Shown one piece after another: positions 25,428 through 35,534 of a stretch of 64,000 bases of DNA. The stretch spans positions 310,001 through 374,000 of the forward strand of contig NZ_FOEP01000002.1 in the NCBI RefSeq assembly GCF_900110775.1, in the 5' to 3' direction. Source of the DNA: Thalassovita taeanensis. GTDB lineage: Bacteria > Pseudomonadota > Alphaproteobacteria > Rhodobacterales > Rhodobacteraceae. Numbering within the stretch: position 1 is the stretch's first letter; the number at the start of each line of letters is the position of its first letter. The notes under the pieces were generated by a model. That model was not told where the DNA came from. It did no database searches and saw only the letters and a program-made list of their open reading frames with translations. The position numbers and the translations under genes were made by a program.

Positions 25428-25443
25428 TTTATCAACTGGTAAA
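25428..25443. promoter_or_regulatory. RutR-type operator upstream of preT
   Basis: TTTATCA-AC-TGGTAAA differs from a perfect palindrome at one position and has the same layout as the box at 21861. On the minus strand it includes TTGATA, a plausible -35, with AATACT 16 bases further. It lies 52-67 bases before the preT ATG. Confidence 0.65.
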
Positions 25444-25593
25444 AAAACATCCCGCAGATAAACTGCGGCGCAGATCCGGTTCTGCCCGAAAAAGTGGCAA
25501 ACGGGGGTATCCAGCCCGCGCCGGGATGTGACATTTACGCCCTGCGGCGGATCTGCGTTTGCGCCCCTAAATACGCAGACGTATGGATAAGCC

Positions 25594-26124
25594 ATGACAA
25601 ACAAGCCCCGCCTTTCCAAAACCGACTGGTTGCATGCCGGTTTCACCGCCCTGACACAGGACGGCCCCGAAGCCTTGAAGGCAGAACCATTGGCGCGACG
25701 CCTGAACACCACAAAGGGTTCGTTTTATTGGCATTTCGCCGATGTCCCGGCCTTTCACACCGCGATGCTGGACCAGTGGCAGGAACAAACCGCCCCTCCT
25801 CCTGCGGCATTGGACGCCGAACCAACCCCCGCTGCCAAGCTGCGCAAACTCAGCCAGATCATCGCCGGACAAGACGGCGTCGACCCGGCGATTCGCGCTT
25901 GGGCGCGGGGCAATCCGGGCGTCGCCGACCGTCTGGCGCAGGTCGATGTGCTGCGTCTGGCACGGCTTTCCGATCTGTTGCACGATACCGGCATCACCAA
26001 CCCCGATTGGGCGCGGATCATCTATGCCGCTGCCATCGGCGCCGAAGATCTGGCGCTGCGCGATGGCCACGACAGCACCGGCCCGCTGGGATCACTGATC
26101 GATCTGGTGCTGGCGCTGCGCTAA
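25594..26124 (+). CDS. TetR family transcriptional regulator
   Basis: This 176-residue protein has an N-terminal helix-turn-helix where [23 protein letters not shown] is the recognition segment. The C-terminal ligand domain is short. It is divergent from preT with 217 bases between starts, but it is not RutR-like and its target is unknown. The 3' end overlaps the recO 3' end by 33 bases in convergent orientation. The ATG at 25594 begins [12 protein letters not shown], a usual TetR start. Confidence 0.85.
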   Translation: MTNKPRLSKTDWLHAGFTALTQDGPEALKAEPLARRLNTTKGSFYWHFADVPAFHTAMLDQWQEQTAPPPAALDAEPTPAAKLRKLSQIIAGQDGVDPAIRAWARGNPGVADRLAQVDVLRLARLSDLLHDTGITNPDWARIIYAAAIGAEDLALRDGHDSTGPLGSLIDLVLALR

Positions 26125-26850
26125 GCCGCCACGCCGCGAAAGCCCATCCACAAACCTTTGCCGCGCGCCTGGAAAAGGCCGCTGGCCGGTCTGATCCGTC
26201 AGATGCTGTCGCAAGAAATGCCCCGTTGTCACCAGCCCCGCCGCGACCTCGCTGTCCGGCGCCTCGGTCCCGCCCAGAAAACACGGCGGCAGCGGCAACA
26301 ATCGGTCCACCCACTCCCCCGCGCCCTCAGCCGACACCGCCCGCCCACTGCGCGGCGAGACAAAGTCAAGCCGCTCGTTCACCCCGGTCACGGCGCAGCG
26401 GCTCAGGTCCAGCCCGTACCCAAGCTCCTCCAGCAGCGCCAATTCCCACCTAAGATAGGCCAGCGGCCAGACCGAATATTCATCAAGAATATCCAGCAAA
26501 GCCTCGGTTCGGCGGTACAGTGACAGATGCGCCTCGCGTTCGGGCAGCGCATGGATCAGCAGTGACGTCACCGCGCTCATCCCCTCCAGCGCCTGCCGGT
26601 CCGACATCACAATTGCGGATCGGCTGCGCAGCGGTTCAACGGTGAAACTGCCGATATGATCCTCAAGCCGCGCACGCCAACTGACAGACAGCTGCGCACC
26701 GGGTTGCAGGATCGGCGCGATCTTGCGGCTGGTCGCCCCGCGCAGCACACCGACATGTCGGCCACGGCTTGGCGTGAACAGCTCAAGAATAGCGGCACTT
26801 TCACCGTGCCGCCTGATCCCCAGCAGAATACCTTCGTCGCGCCATTCCAT
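26092..26850 (-). CDS. recO: DNA repair protein RecO
   Basis: The protein has 252 residues from ATG 26850. The N-terminal OB fold opens with [26 protein letters not shown], then [10 protein letters not shown]; the helical C-terminal domain has [27 protein letters not shown], typical of RecO. It mediates RecA loading in the RecFOR pathway. It is the last gene of the lepB-rnc-era-DUF1491-recO run. The C-terminal arginine-rich tail overlaps the end of the tetR gene on the other strand. Confidence 0.93.
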   Translation of the reverse strand: MEWRDEGILLGIRRHGESAAILELFTPSRGRHVGVLRGATSRKIAPILQPGAQLSVSWRARLEDHIGSFTVEPLRSRSAIVMSDRQALEGMSAVTSLLIHALPEREAHLSLYRRTEALLDILDEYSVWPLAYLRWELALLEELGYGLDLSRCAVTGVNERLDFVSPRSGRAVSAEGAGEWVDRLLPLPPCFLGGTEAPDSEVAAGLVTTGHFLRQHLTDQTGQRPFPGARQRFVDGLSRRGGLAQRQHQIDQ

Positions 26851-26895
26851 CCTGCCACTATTCACGCACAGGGATCGCTTGCAAGCCCCGGCGCG

Positions 26896-27231
26896 TCAGT
26901 CCGACAGGCCCGGCTGTTCCAGCAAATGCCGCCCGGCGCGATCCTCGACCTCGATCACCCACAGATCAGGATCAAACCCGCGCTGCCTGCGAATGGCGGC
27001 ATCCACCTGCGGCTCGTCCCCCTCGGTCAGCACAACCCACGTCCGCGCGCCGCTCATCAGATCGAAACTGCGCTGATATGCACGGGCCTGACCGTCCAGC
27101 GTGTTCAACTTGACCAGAACGGTCCCTGCGGAATCGTCGCCATGCGCCACGACAAACGCCGGAATATCCGCCAGCCTCAGCCGCGACAGATAGGCATCAA
27201 CCCAGAACCGCGCCGTCAGCCGGGTCGTCAC
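26896..27231 (-). CDS. DUF1491 family protein
   Basis: This 111-residue conserved alphaproteobacterial protein of unknown function shows family features: RFWVDAYLSRLRLADIPAFV at the N-terminus, DGQARAYQRSFD in the middle, and a C-terminal acidic segment with DPDLWVIEVED. It lies between era (4 bases) and recO, its standard position in Rhodobacteraceae, so it is probably co-transcribed with DNA and RNA maintenance genes. No biochemical role is known to me. Confidence 0.85.
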   Translation of the reverse strand: MTTRLTARFWVDAYLSRLRLADIPAFVVAHGDDSAGTVLVKLNTLDGQARAYQRSFDLMSGARTWVVLTEGDEPQVDAAIRRQRGFDPDLWVIEVEDRAGRHLLEQPGLSD

Positions 27232-27235
27232 GAGC

Positions 27236-28138
27236 TCAGTTCCCGTCCTTGAAATCCAGCCCCATCTCGGAATACCGCTCGGCCTCGTCCTGCCAGCCGG
27301 TCCGCACCTTCACCTGAAGGAACAGATGCACACGCCGCCCCAGAAACTCTTCCAGCTCCTCGCGCGCGGCCTTGCTCACGCCCTTGATCGTCTCGCCCTT
27401 GTTGCCCAGCACGATGCCCTTGTGGCCATCGCGCATGACATAGATCACCTGATCAATCCGGGCCGAGCCATCCGGGCGCTCTTCCCAGTTCTCGGTCTCG
27501 ACCGTCAACTGATAGGGCAGCTCCTGATGCAGCCGCAGCGTCAGCTTTTCGCGGGTCATTTCGGCGGCAATCATCCGCATCGGCAAATCGGCGATCTGAT
27601 CCTCGGGGTACAACCACGGCCCCTCGGGCAGCTCGCCCGCCAACCATTCGCGCAGATCGGCCACGCCGTATCCCTTCTCGGCAGAGATCATGAACGTGTT
27701 GGCAAAGGTGAACCGCTCGTTCAGCTCTTTCGACAGACCCAACAGAACCTCGGCCTTGACCCGGTCGATCTTGTTGATCGCCAAGGCCACCTTGCGGCCC
27801 TTCCCGATGTCTTCCAGACCTTCCAGAATCCGCGTCACCCCGTCGGTGATGCCGCGATGCGCTTCGACCATCAGCACCACCACATCCGCATCCGCTGCCC
27901 CGCCCCAGGCCGCCGCCACCATCGCACGGTCCAACCGGCGTTTCGGCGCGAACAGGCCGGGCGTGTCCACGAACACGATCTGCGTCTCACCCTCGATCGC
28001 CACCCCGCGAATACGGGCGCGCGTGGTCTGAACCTTATGCGTCACGATCGAGACCTTGGCCCCCACCATCCGGTTCAACAATGTCGATTTCCCTGCGTTC
28101 GGCTCACCGATAAGGGCCACGAATCCGGCGCGTGTCAT
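27236..28138 (-). CDS. era: GTPase Era
   Basis: This 300-residue protein has a GTPase domain with [14 protein letters not shown] (G1), FVDTPGLF (G3) and INKIDRVK (G4). The C-terminal KH domain has [19 protein letters not shown]. It binds 16S rRNA near its 3' end and assists 30S subunit maturation. Its ATG overlaps the rnc stop codon (ATGA), the normal arrangement. Confidence 0.97.
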   Translation of the reverse strand: MTRAGFVALIGEPNAGKSTLLNRMVGAKVSIVTHKVQTTRARIRGVAIEGETQIVFVDTPGLFAPKRRLDRAMVAAAWGGAADADVVVLMVEAHRGITDGVTRILEGLEDIGKGRKVALAINKIDRVKAEVLLGLSKELNERFTFANTFMISAEKGYGVADLREWLAGELPEGPWLYPEDQIADLPMRMIAAEMTREKLTLRLHQELPYQLTVETENWEERPDGSARIDQVIYVMRDGHKGIVLGNKGETIKGVSKAAREELEEFLGRRVHLFLQVKVRTGWQDEAERYSEMGLDFKDGN

Positions 28139-28818
28139 GCGCTCTCCAATCTATCCAAAAGAGCCTTGGCGGCGGCCTGTTCGGCCTGCCGCTTCGACCC
28201 GGCCTCGGCCTGAGCATGCTCGCCATTGGCCAATTCTGCGGAAATGGTGAAGACGGGCGCATGATCCGGCCCGCTGCGCTTCACCTCGATGTATTTCGGC
28301 GGCGGAAAACCGCGCCCCTGCGCCCATTCCTGAAGTGCTGTCTTGGCGTCGCGAGCGTCTTCCTCGACCTTCAGGATCCGCTTGCCCCAAAGCTGCAACA
28401 CCATCTCGCGCGCCGCCTCGAACCCGCCATCCAGATAGACCGCGGCAATCACCGCCTCCATCGCGTCGCCCAGCAGCGCCAGCTTGCGCCGCCCGCCTGA
28501 CAGCATCTCCGACCGCCCCAGCTTCAGCACATCCCCCAAAGCGATCTGCCGGGCCACATCCGCACAGGTTTCCTTGCGCACCAGCGCATTGAAACGCGGC
28601 GCAAGCTGGCCCTCGCTGGCGCCCCGGTCATGCTTCAGCAGGGCATCGGCCATCACCAGCCCCAGAACCCGGTCGCCCAGAAACTCCAGCCGCTGATTGT
28701 CGTCTCGTGTGGCGGACGACATCGACGAATGAGTGACCGCGCGGACCAGCAACTCAGGGCGGGTGAACCGATACCCGATCCGGCCTTCAAAGGCCTTCAG
28801 ATCGGCCGACAGCTTCAC
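28135..28818 (-). CDS. rnc: Ribonuclease III
   Basis: This 227-residue endonuclease cleaves double-stranded RNA, including rRNA precursors. The catalytic signature is [20 protein letters not shown] (about residues 40-60), the second acidic cluster [16 protein letters not shown] (about 117-132), and the C-terminal double-stranded RNA binding domain ends [15 protein letters not shown]. It overlaps lepB and era by 4 bases on each side. Confidence 0.97.
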   Translation of the reverse strand: MKLSADLKAFEGRIGYRFTRPELLVRAVTHSSMSSATRDDNQRLEFLGDRVLGLVMADALLKHDRGASEGQLAPRFNALVRKETCADVARQIALGDVLKLGRSEMLSGGRRKLALLGDAMEAVIAAVYLDGGFEAAREMVLQLWGKRILKVEEDARDAKTALQEWAQGRGFPPPKYIEVKRSGPDHAPVFTISAELANGEHAQAEAGSKRQAEQAAAKALLDRLESA

Positions 28819-29645
28819 TCAACCGCCCGGAAAAAGCGATCGCTGCGCCAGGTCCAGAACGCCAGCATCGACCGACCCGCAGACGAGAACATGATGCGAT
28901 CCGCACGACCGATCAGGTTTTCATAGGGCACAAAGCCGACCCCGCCCGCCTGTTGCGGTACCCGGCTGTCGGTGGAATTGTCGCGGTTGTCACCCATGAA
29001 GAAATAATGCTCCTGCGGCACGGTATAGATCGGCGTGTCATCCAACGCCTGCCGTCCGATGTTCAGGATATCATGTTTCACGCCATTCGGCAGCGTTTCT
29101 ATCTGGCGCGACTTCATGCAGGTGCCGCCGGTACCCACCGGGCCGTTTTCACAGCGCGGCCGCAGGCCTTGCGGCCCCTGCGCCTTGGCGATCTCTTCGA
29201 ATACTCCGGCGTCCTCAAGCTTAACCGGCGTGCCGTTGATGATCAGCACCCCGTTCTTCACCTGCACCGTATCGCCGGGCAGACCGATCAGCCGCTTGAT
29301 GTAATCCAGACCCGTCACCGGATGACGGAACACCACAACATCGCCGCGCTCGGGTTCGCCACCCAGAATACGGGTATTGTCGCCATCAATGACACCGCAA
29401 ATATTCTTGGCATCTATCACGAACCCGCCCAGCCGAACCGTCGGGCACGACGCATAGGAATAGCCATAGGCCATCTTGTTGACGAACAGGAAATCCCCGA
29501 TCAACAGCGTGTCCTTCATCGACCCGGACGGAATCCAGAACGGCTGAAAGAACAGCGTGCGGAAAACGCCCGCGATCAGCAGGGCATAAACCACCGTCTT
29601 GATGGTCTCGACCACTGCATTACCTTTTTTGGCGTCAGATGCCAT
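28815..29645 (-). CDS. lepB: Signal peptidase I
   Basis: The protein has 276 residues from ATG 29645 (GGAG upstream; the open frame extends 17 codons further without a signal). There is one N-terminal membrane helix, then box B with the catalytic serine in [11 protein letters not shown] (S42), box D with the general-base lysine in [11 protein letters not shown], and box [12 protein letters not shown]. An insertion containing four cysteines (around [10 protein letters not shown] and [12 protein letters not shown]) is longer than in E. coli-type minimal enzymes. It heads the rnc-era-recO run, 57 bases after acpS. Confidence 0.95.
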   Translation of the reverse strand: MASDAKKGNAVVETIKTVVYALLIAGVFRTLFFQPFWIPSGSMKDTLLIGDFLFVNKMAYGYSYASCPTVRLGGFVIDAKNICGVIDGDNTRILGGEPERGDVVVFRHPVTGLDYIKRLIGLPGDTVQVKNGVLIINGTPVKLEDAGVFEEIAKAQGPQGLRPRCENGPVGTGGTCMKSRQIETLPNGVKHDILNIGRQALDDTPIYTVPQEHYFFMGDNRDNSTDSRVPQQAGGVGFVPYENLIGRADRIMFSSAGRSMLAFWTWRSDRFFRAVE

Positions 29646-29702
29646 CGGGCGTTTCTCCTGAATACCTGTTGATTGGCTACATGAGGGGCAGGGCAAAGGG
29701 TG

Positions 29703-30104
29703 TCAAGCCAATGGCCGCGCTTCGATCACCACAAAGGCCTGTGCCCAAGGGTGATCGTCGGTCAGGGTCACGTGGATGATCGCCTCGTGCCCCGGTGGTG
29801 TCATCGTCTCCAGACGCTCTTTGGCCCAGCCCGTGACCTCCATCACCGGCTGGCCGCTGCGCAGGTTGCTGACCGCCATGTCGCGCCATGAAATCCCCAT
29901 GCGCAACCCGGTCCCAAGCGCCTTGGAGCACGCCTCTTTCGCGGCCCAGCGTTTGGCATAGGTCCCCGCCACATCCTTGCGCCGATCAGCCTTGCGCTGC
30001 TCGACCTCGGTGAACACCCGGTTGCGAAACCGATCGCCGAACCGCTCCAGCGTGCCGGCGATCCGTTCGATATTGGCCAGATCGGTGCCGATCCCCAAAA
30101 TCAC
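29703..30104 (-). CDS. acpS: Holo-[acyl-carrier-protein] synthase
   Basis: This 133-residue enzyme transfers 4'-phosphopantetheine from CoA to acyl carrier protein. The magnesium-binding and active-site motifs are [11 protein letters not shown] at the N-terminus and [15 protein letters not shown] (about residues 52-66). It lies one base downstream of pdxJ, a conserved pairing. Confidence 0.96.
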   Translation of the reverse strand: MILGIGTDLANIERIAGTLERFGDRFRNRVFTEVEQRKADRRKDVAGTYAKRWAAKEACSKALGTGLRMGISWRDMAVSNLRSGQPVMEVTGWAKERLETMTPPGHEAIIHVTLTDDHPWAQAFVVIEARPLA

Positions 30105-30105
30105 G

Positions 30106-30873
30106 TCACACCCTTTCAGCCGTGACCGCCCGCGCCGCGTCCATCAACCGGCGCATTTCGGTAATCGCTGGCACCAGCCCGCGGAAAATCGCCTCGCCGA
30201 TGATGAAATGGCCGATATTCAGCTCCATCACCTCGGGGAACTCGGCGACCGGCTGCACCGTGTCATAGGTCAACCCATGACCCGCGTGCACCTCCAGCCC
30301 CAGCGCATGGCCCAATGCCGCCATCTCGCGCAGTTTCTCCAACTCCGCGTCGCGCTCGTCAAACCGCGCTTCGGCATGCGCATCGCAATAGGCCCCGGTG
30401 TGCAGCTCGATCACCTGCGCACCGATCCGCGCCGCCGCCTCGATCTGCCGCAAATCCGCCGCGATGAAGATCGATACGCGGCATCCCGCCTCGCGCAGCG
30501 GCGCGATGAAATGCGCCAGCTTGTTTTCCTCACGCGCCACTTCCAGCCCGCCTTCGGTGGTGCGTTCCTCGCGCTTTTCCGGCACGATACACACCGCATG
30601 CGGCTGGTGGCGCAGGGCGATCTTCTGCATCTCGTCCGTCGCCGCCATCTCGAAGTTCAGCGGCACCGACAGCACCTGCATCAAGCCTTCGATATCGGCA
30701 TCCGAAATATGCCGCCTATCCTCGCGCAAATGCGCCGTAATGCCATCCGCCCCGGCCTCTTCGGCCAGCTTCGCCGCGCGCAGCGGATCGGGATAGGCCC
30801 CGCCGCGTGCATTGCGCACCGTTGCCACATGGTCGATATTTATACCAAGGCGCAGTTTTCCCAAAGGCTGCAT
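30106..30873 (-). CDS. pdxJ: Pyridoxine 5'-phosphate synthase
   Basis: The protein has 255 residues from ATG 30873, which has AAAGGAGAAGGCG directly upstream. It is a TIM barrel with [26 protein letters not shown] and [15 protein letters not shown], which are substrate-binding and catalytic segments of PdxJ. It makes pyridoxine 5'-phosphate from 1-deoxyxylulose 5-phosphate and 3-amino-2-oxopropyl phosphate. Confidence 0.97.
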   Translation of the reverse strand: MQPLGKLRLGINIDHVATVRNARGGAYPDPLRAAKLAEEAGADGITAHLREDRRHISDADIEGLMQVLSVPLNFEMAATDEMQKIALRHQPHAVCIVPEKREERTTEGGLEVAREENKLAHFIAPLREAGCRVSIFIAADLRQIEAAARIGAQVIELHTGAYCDAHAEARFDERDAELEKLREMAALGHALGLEVHAGHGLTYDTVQPVAEFPEVMELNIGHFIIGEAIFRGLVPAITEMRRLMDAARAVTAERV

Positions 30874-30920
30874 CGCCTTCTCCTTTGAACAAGTGTGCAT
30901 CATCCCCGTCGCGGGCGACC

Positions 30921-31583
30921 CTAGTCGGCTTTCGGCCCGCCGTCAGCCTGTCGATGCGCTTTTTTCTTCAGCGCCGCCAGCTTGGCTTTCAGCACCCCCT
31001 TGCGGCGCTTCTGATAGGCGCGGATCAACGGCACACTCAGGTAATAGGCGATCAACCCGGCGATAAGGCCCGGAATGATCCCGCCAATCATGTAGGGGAA
31101 AAACACCTCGTGATAAAACACACCCAGATTGTGCCAATCCATGTCGCGATCTGTGAACATCGCGACGAAATTATCCTTCAGGTCCGCCCCGGCATCCAGA
31201 AACTTCCCCCCCAACGAGCGATGCACCTCTTCGCCGTCGTGCGGGCCACGCCCCAACAGGAAATACCCCATCCGCATCGAAATCACGCCGATCGGCAAAT
31301 AGGTCAGCGGATTACCAAAAAACGTTCCCAGCAGCGCCGCCAGAACATTGCCCCGCATGATCAGCGCCAAGCCGCCCGCGACCACAAAATGTATGCCGTA
31401 AAACGGGGTGAAGGTGGTGAAGACGCCGGCGAAAATCCCGCGCGCGATCTTTTCAGGTGGATCAGGCAGCCGGTGCAGCCGGTGCTTGACGTAACGCGCC
31501 GCACGCCCCCAACCGCCACGCGGCCAGAAGAACTCCAGCACGATCTGCCAGATCGGCCGTCTGTCGCGCCTTTTGAAGACCAA
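30921..31583 (-). CDS. DUF2062 domain membrane protein
   Basis: This 220-residue protein has the DUF2062 layout: a basic N-terminus, [24 protein letters not shown], then [18 protein letters not shown] and a C-terminal membrane pair followed by a lysine-rich tail ([18 protein letters not shown]). The function is unknown. It lies between rsh (17 bases) and pdxJ (47 bases) on the same strand, as in other Rhodobacteraceae. Confidence 0.85.
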   Translation of the reverse strand: MVFKRRDRRPIWQIVLEFFWPRGGWGRAARYVKHRLHRLPDPPEKIARGIFAGVFTTFTPFYGIHFVVAGGLALIMRGNVLAALLGTFFGNPLTYLPIGVISMRMGYFLLGRGPHDGEEVHRSLGGKFLDAGADLKDNFVAMFTDRDMDWHNLGVFYHEVFFPYMIGGIIPGLIAGLIAYYLSVPLIRAYQKRRKGVLKAKLAALKKKAHRQADGGPKAD

Positions 31584-31600
31584 GGGTCTCCCCCCTCCTG

Positions 31601-33733
31601 CTACCCAGTATGAGTGCCATGCCGGGATGGGTCCCGGTGCCGACGAATGGCGGCCACATCGCTTTCCGCTTCCAGCGCGGACATAACCGAATGAAGATGT
31701 TCGGCGTCGCGCAAATCAACATCAACCAGCAACCGGTAAAAATCAGGTTTTCGATCAAGAAATTGCAAGTCCGAGATATTGGCCTTTTGCTCGCCAATCA
31801 ATGTGCAAATTCGCCCCAGCACACCTGCGTCGTTCCCAATCGTCAAATCCAGCGTCGCGGTATGGATCGGCGGGTGCTTGCCCGAATGCCAATGCAGATC
31901 CATCCAGCGCTGCGGCTGATCCTCATACGCCGTCAGCGCCTCGCAGTCGATGGCATGCACAACCACGCCCTTGCCGCGATAGGTGATGCCGACGATCCGT
32001 TCGCCCGGCAGCGGCTGGCAACATTTGGCCATGTTGAATTTCTGGTCCGGCGAAAGCCCGACCACCGCGCGGGTCATCTCGATCGCGTCCGAGCCACCGT
32101 CGGTCAGCTCGGGGTACACCGCATGAACCACTTCGCGTGCCGTCAATTCGGCACTGCCCATCCGCGCCAGCAACGTGTCGCGCCCATCCAGCCTCAGGTT
32201 CCGCGCCGCGGTTTCCAGCGCCTTGTCCGTCGCCTTCTTGCCAACATGATCAAAGGCAGATCGCGCCAGCTCGCGGCCCAGTTTGACAAACCGCCCACGA
32301 TCGACCTCGCGCAGCGCCCGGCGGATCGCCGCCTTGGCCTTGCCGGTGGTGGCAATCTCAAGCCAGGTCGCCTGCGGCACCTGCCCTTCGGCGGTGATGA
32401 TCTCGACCGATTGGCCGTTCTTGACCCGCGTCCACAGCGGCACCCGCATCCCGTCGATCTTGGCGCCCACGCAGGCGTTGCCGATCCGCGTATGGATCGC
32501 ATAGGCGAAATCAATCGGCGTGGCGCCTTTCGGCAGCTTCACAACTTCGCCCTTGGGCGTGAAGCAAAACACCTTGTCGGAATACATCTCAAGCTTGACC
32601 GCTTCGAGGAACTCGTCGTGATCCTCTTCCGCGCCCATCTGCTCGGTCAGACTGGAAATCCACTTTGCCGGATCAACGGCAAACGGGTTCTGGCTGCGCA
32701 CCCCGTCGCGGTATGACCAATGCGCCGCCACCCCGGTTTCAGCGACATCATGCATCTGCCCCGTGCGGATCTGCACCTCGACCCGCTTGCCATCGCGCCC
32801 TGACACCGTCGTGTGGATCGAGCGATAGCCATTGGATTTCGGCTGGCTGATGTAATCCTTGAACCGCCCCGGCACCGCACGCCACCGCTGGTGGATCGCC
32901 CCCAGCGCGCGGTAGCAATCTTCCTCGCTGCCCGTGATCACCCGAAACCCATAGATATCGGACAGCCGGGAAAACCCGATGTCCTTCTCCTCCATCTTGC
33001 GCCAGATCGAATAGGGCTTCTTGGCGCGGCCAAACACCTGCGCCTCGATCCCCGCCTTTTCCATCTCGTGCCGCATGTCGCCGGTGATGCGGTGGATCAC
33101 ATCGCCGGTTTCCTTCTGCAACATCACGAAACGGCGCATGATGCTGGCGCGTCCCTCGGGGTTCAGCACCTTGAAGGCCAGATCTTCCAGCTCTTCACGC
33201 ATCCACTGCATCCCCATCCGGCCAGCCAGAGGGGCGAAAATTTCCATGGTCTCGCGGGCCTTCTGGGCCTGCTTTTCCGGCCGCATCGCCTTGATCGTGC
33301 GCATATTGTGCAGCCGGTCCGCCAACTTGACCAGAATCACCCGCAGGTCCTTGGACATTGCCATGAACAGCTTGCGGAAATTCTCGGCCTGCTTGGTTTC
33401 CGAACTCGACAGTTGCAGATTGGTCAACTTGGTGACCCCATCCACCAGATCGGCCACCTCGCGGCCAAACCGCCGCTCGACCTCAGGGTACGAGGCTTTG
33501 GTGTCCTCGATCGTGTCGTGCAGCAGTGCGGTGATGATCGTGGCGTCGTCCAGCCGCTGTTCGGTCAGGATGGCGGCAACCGCAACGGGGTGGGAAAAAT
33601 AGGGCTCGCCCGAATGCCGGACCTGCCCCTCGTGCATGGCAAGACCAAATGCATACGCATCGCGCAAAAGCGCTTCGTTGGTCTTGGGGTTATAGTTGCG
33701 GACCAGAGCGATCAGGTCATCAACCGCGATCAT
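31601..33733 (-). CDS. rsh: Bifunctional (p)ppGpp synthetase/hydrolase (RelA/SpoT homologue)
   Basis: This 710-residue protein has an N-terminal HD hydrolase domain (GEPYFSHPVAVAAIL, ALLHDTIEDT), a synthetase domain (YGFRVITGSEEDCYRALGAI, GYRSIHTTVSG, VEVQIRT), a TGS domain (VFCFTPKGEVVKLPKGATPIDFAY) and a C-terminal ACT domain. Both the hydrolase HD pair and the synthetase residues are retained, so it should make and degrade the alarmone. It lies directly downstream of rpoZ, as in E. coli spoT. Confidence 0.96.
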   Translation of the reverse strand: MIAVDDLIALVRNYNPKTNEALLRDAYAFGLAMHEGQVRHSGEPYFSHPVAVAAILTEQRLDDATIITALLHDTIEDTKASYPEVERRFGREVADLVDGVTKLTNLQLSSSETKQAENFRKLFMAMSKDLRVILVKLADRLHNMRTIKAMRPEKQAQKARETMEIFAPLAGRMGMQWMREELEDLAFKVLNPEGRASIMRRFVMLQKETGDVIHRITGDMRHEMEKAGIEAQVFGRAKKPYSIWRKMEEKDIGFSRLSDIYGFRVITGSEEDCYRALGAIHQRWRAVPGRFKDYISQPKSNGYRSIHTTVSGRDGKRVEVQIRTGQMHDVAETGVAAHWSYRDGVRSQNPFAVDPAKWISSLTEQMGAEEDHDEFLEAVKLEMYSDKVFCFTPKGEVVKLPKGATPIDFAYAIHTRIGNACVGAKIDGMRVPLWTRVKNGQSVEIITAEGQVPQATWLEIATTGKAKAAIRRALREVDRGRFVKLGRELARSAFDHVGKKATDKALETAARNLRLDGRDTLLARMGSAELTAREVVHAVYPELTDGGSDAIEMTRAVVGLSPDQKFNMAKCCQPLPGERIVGITYRGKGVVVHAIDCEALTAYEDQPQRWMDLHWHSGKHPPIHTATLDLTIGNDAGVLGRICTLIGEQKANISDLQFLDRKPDFYRLLVDVDLRDAEHLHSVMSALEAESDVAAIRRHRDPSRHGTHTG

Positions 33734-33764
33734 TCCATCCGCATCCCGTGCAATCGAAACAGGG

Positions 33765-34121
33765 TCAGCCCTGCCCCTGTGCTTCCATAAGCTGACGCAG
33801 CAGCATTTCTTCCGACATGTCGTCGACCGCCGGCTTGTCCTGCTCGCCGCCCCCCATCAGAAGCGCCATCGAATCATCTTCGGGCTCATCAACTTCGATC
33901 TGGGTCTGGTTGCTTTCGATCAGGCGCTCGCGCAGATCGTCGGCCGATTGGGTCTCTTCCGCAATCTCGCGCAGGGCGACAACGGGGTTTTTATCGTTGT
34001 CACGATCCACGGTTAGGCTGGCACCGGATGCGATTTCACGCGCACGATGCGCGGCAAGCATCACCAGTTCGAACCGGTTCGGAACCTTGTCTACGCAGTC
34101 TTCAACGGTAACGCGGGCCAT
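33765..34121 (-). CDS. rpoZ: RNA polymerase omega subunit
   Basis: The protein has 118 residues from ATG 34121 (GGAG seven bases upstream). It starts [31 protein letters not shown], the conserved omega N-terminus. The C-terminal acidic extension ([19 protein letters not shown]) is usual in alphaproteobacteria. It binds the beta-prime subunit and is needed for ppGpp site 1 in other bacteria, consistent with its pairing with rsh. Confidence 0.96.
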   Translation of the reverse strand: MARVTVEDCVDKVPNRFELVMLAAHRAREIASGASLTVDRDNDKNPVVALREIAEETQSADDLRERLIESNQTQIEVDEPEDDSMALLMGGGEQDKPAVDDMSEEMLLRQLMEAQGQG

Positions 34122-34161
34122 GGGACACTCCAATCATCGGGTGGTCAGTTTAGAAGGCGTG

Positions 34162-34190
34162 TGTTTACGGCGGAAACCCTCTATTGACAA
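34162..34190 (-). promoter_or_regulatory. Candidate rpoZ-rsh promoter
   Basis: On the minus strand TTGTCA (34190-34185) and TAAACA (34167-34162) are separated by 17 bases, about 41 bases before the rpoZ ATG. The -35 matches consensus at 5 of 6, the -10 at only 3. Confidence 0.4.
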
Positions 34191-34198
34191 GTCGATAT

Positions 34199-34765
34199 TC
34201 AAACAGAAATCACCTCGGCCCGTGCAGAAGCGGGCAAATCGGCGCACATCTGCGTGACTGTGCGGCCCAGAACCGGGTGAACCCAGCCCGGCGCCACGTC
34301 TGACAGCGGCACCAAAACAAAGGCGCGCTCGTGCAGGCGCGGGTGCGGCAGAATCAGCTGTTCCGGCGCCTCAAGCCTCTGCCGCTCTGCGGGCAGATCC
34401 ATCCACGCCTTCTGTGTTTCCCGGTCAGGCAGCACCAGATCTCCATAGGCAAGCAGGTCCAGATCCAGCGTGCGCCGCCCCCAGCGCACCTCTCTTTCGC
34501 GGCCAAATTCGGCCTCGACCCCGTGCAGCACCGCCAATACTTGCTCCGGCGACAGCGTTGTCGTGACCCGAGCAGCCGCATTTATATAATCCGGCCCGGC
34601 CCCGACCGGAAAGCACGGGGTCTGATAGAATCGACTCACCGCAGCCACGACCAGCCCTTTTTCTTCCAATAGTTGCAAGGACATGCTCAGAGATTGGGCA
34701 GGCCCCCCTGCTTTGGACGGCAGATTGGCCCCCAATGCTATCAACACTTCTTGATCGGTATTCAT
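34199..34765 (-). CDS. folK: 2-Amino-4-hydroxy-6-hydroxymethyldihydropteridine pyrophosphokinase
   Basis: The protein has 188 residues from ATG 34765. The folate enzyme HPPK shows IALGANLPS at the N-terminus, EVRWGRRTLDLDLLAYGD (metal-binding aspartates) and LPHPRLHERAFVLVPLSDVAPGWVHP. It pyrophosphorylates the pterin for dihydropteroate synthesis. It lies 77 bases upstream of rpoZ on the same strand and is divergent from the NYN-domain gene; folB and folP are not in the window. Confidence 0.95.
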   Translation of the reverse strand: MNTDQEVLIALGANLPSKAGGPAQSLSMSLQLLEEKGLVVAAVSRFYQTPCFPVGAGPDYINAAARVTTTLSPEQVLAVLHGVEAEFGREREVRWGRRTLDLDLLAYGDLVLPDRETQKAWMDLPAERQRLEAPEQLILPHPRLHERAFVLVPLSDVAPGWVHPVLGRTVTQMCADLPASARAEVISV

Positions 34766-34905
34766 ATCAGCCCTATCCTTTTGCGTGTATTTACTCTCTT
34801 GCACCGCTCGATCAGCAGTCCTATTTTCATATTCCAGTTCTACTCCTAATTAATTTTACCCACTCACGGACAGGAGCCTAGGACTGACCATCGGAAGGGA
34901 AATTA

Positions 34906-35478
34906 ATGTTTTATAAAGACGAACGGCTGGCGCTGTTCATCGATGGGTCGAATCTATACGCTGCAGCGAAGGCGCTTGGGTTTGATATCGACTATAAATT
35001 GTTGCGGCAGGAATTTATGCGTCGTGGCAAATTGCTCCGCGCCTTCTATTACACCGCCTTGCTGGAGAATGACGAATACTCCCCAATTCGACCACTTGTC
35101 GACTGGCTGAACTATAATGGTTTTACCATGGTGACCAAACCCGCCAAGGAATATACCGACAGCCAAGGCCGACGTAAGGTCAAGGGCAATATGGACATTG
35201 AACTCGCAGTGGACGCCATGGAACTGGCCCCGCGCGTGGATCATATCGTTCTGTTCTCAGGCGACGGGGATTTCCGCCCATTGGTCGAAAGCCTGCAACG
35301 GCACGGCGTTCGCGTTTCGGTTGTATCAACCATTCGCAGCCAGCCACCAATGATCGCCGACGAACTGCGCCGTCAGGCTGACAACTTCATCGAGCTGGAC
35401 GAGCTGAAAGAGGTCATCGGTCGCCCCGCGCGCGACCCTATGCCCGACCGCGAAGCCGCCATGTCAGCGGGCGAATAA
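34906..35478 (+). CDS. NYN domain (LabA-like) putative ribonuclease
   Basis: This 190-residue PIN-like NYN domain protein has acidic residues visible in ALFIDGSNLYAAAK (about residue 13), KGNMDIELAVDAMEL (about 96) and VLFSGDGDFRPLVESLQ (about 118), the expected metal-binding set of a nuclease. LabA-type proteins occur widely in alphaproteobacteria next to folK and rpoZ, but the RNA target is unknown. The codon use is slightly less GC-rich at the start than in neighbours. It has its own promoter region, divergent from folK. Confidence 0.88.
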   Translation: MFYKDERLALFIDGSNLYAAAKALGFDIDYKLLRQEFMRRGKLLRAFYYTALLENDEYSPIRPLVDWLNYNGFTMVTKPAKEYTDSQGRRKVKGNMDIELAVDAMELAPRVDHIVLFSGDGDFRPLVESLQRHGVRVSVVSTIRSQPPMIADELRRQADNFIELDELKEVIGRPARDPMPDREAAMSAGE

Positions 35479-35483
35479 AACCA

Positions 35484-35505
35484 AGCCGGGGCCCGTGCCC
35501 CGGCT
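35484..35505. terminator. Hairpin terminator between the NYN and cytochrome genes
   Basis: A 9-bp stem AGCCGGGGC / GCCCCGGCT with loop CCGT, 6 bases after the NYN gene stop and 30 from the cytochrome gene stop. The T-tract is weak, so it is likely a two-way 3' hairpin. Confidence 0.65.
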
Positions 35506-35534
35506 TCCTCCGGCCGCGGCGTCAAAGCACAATT

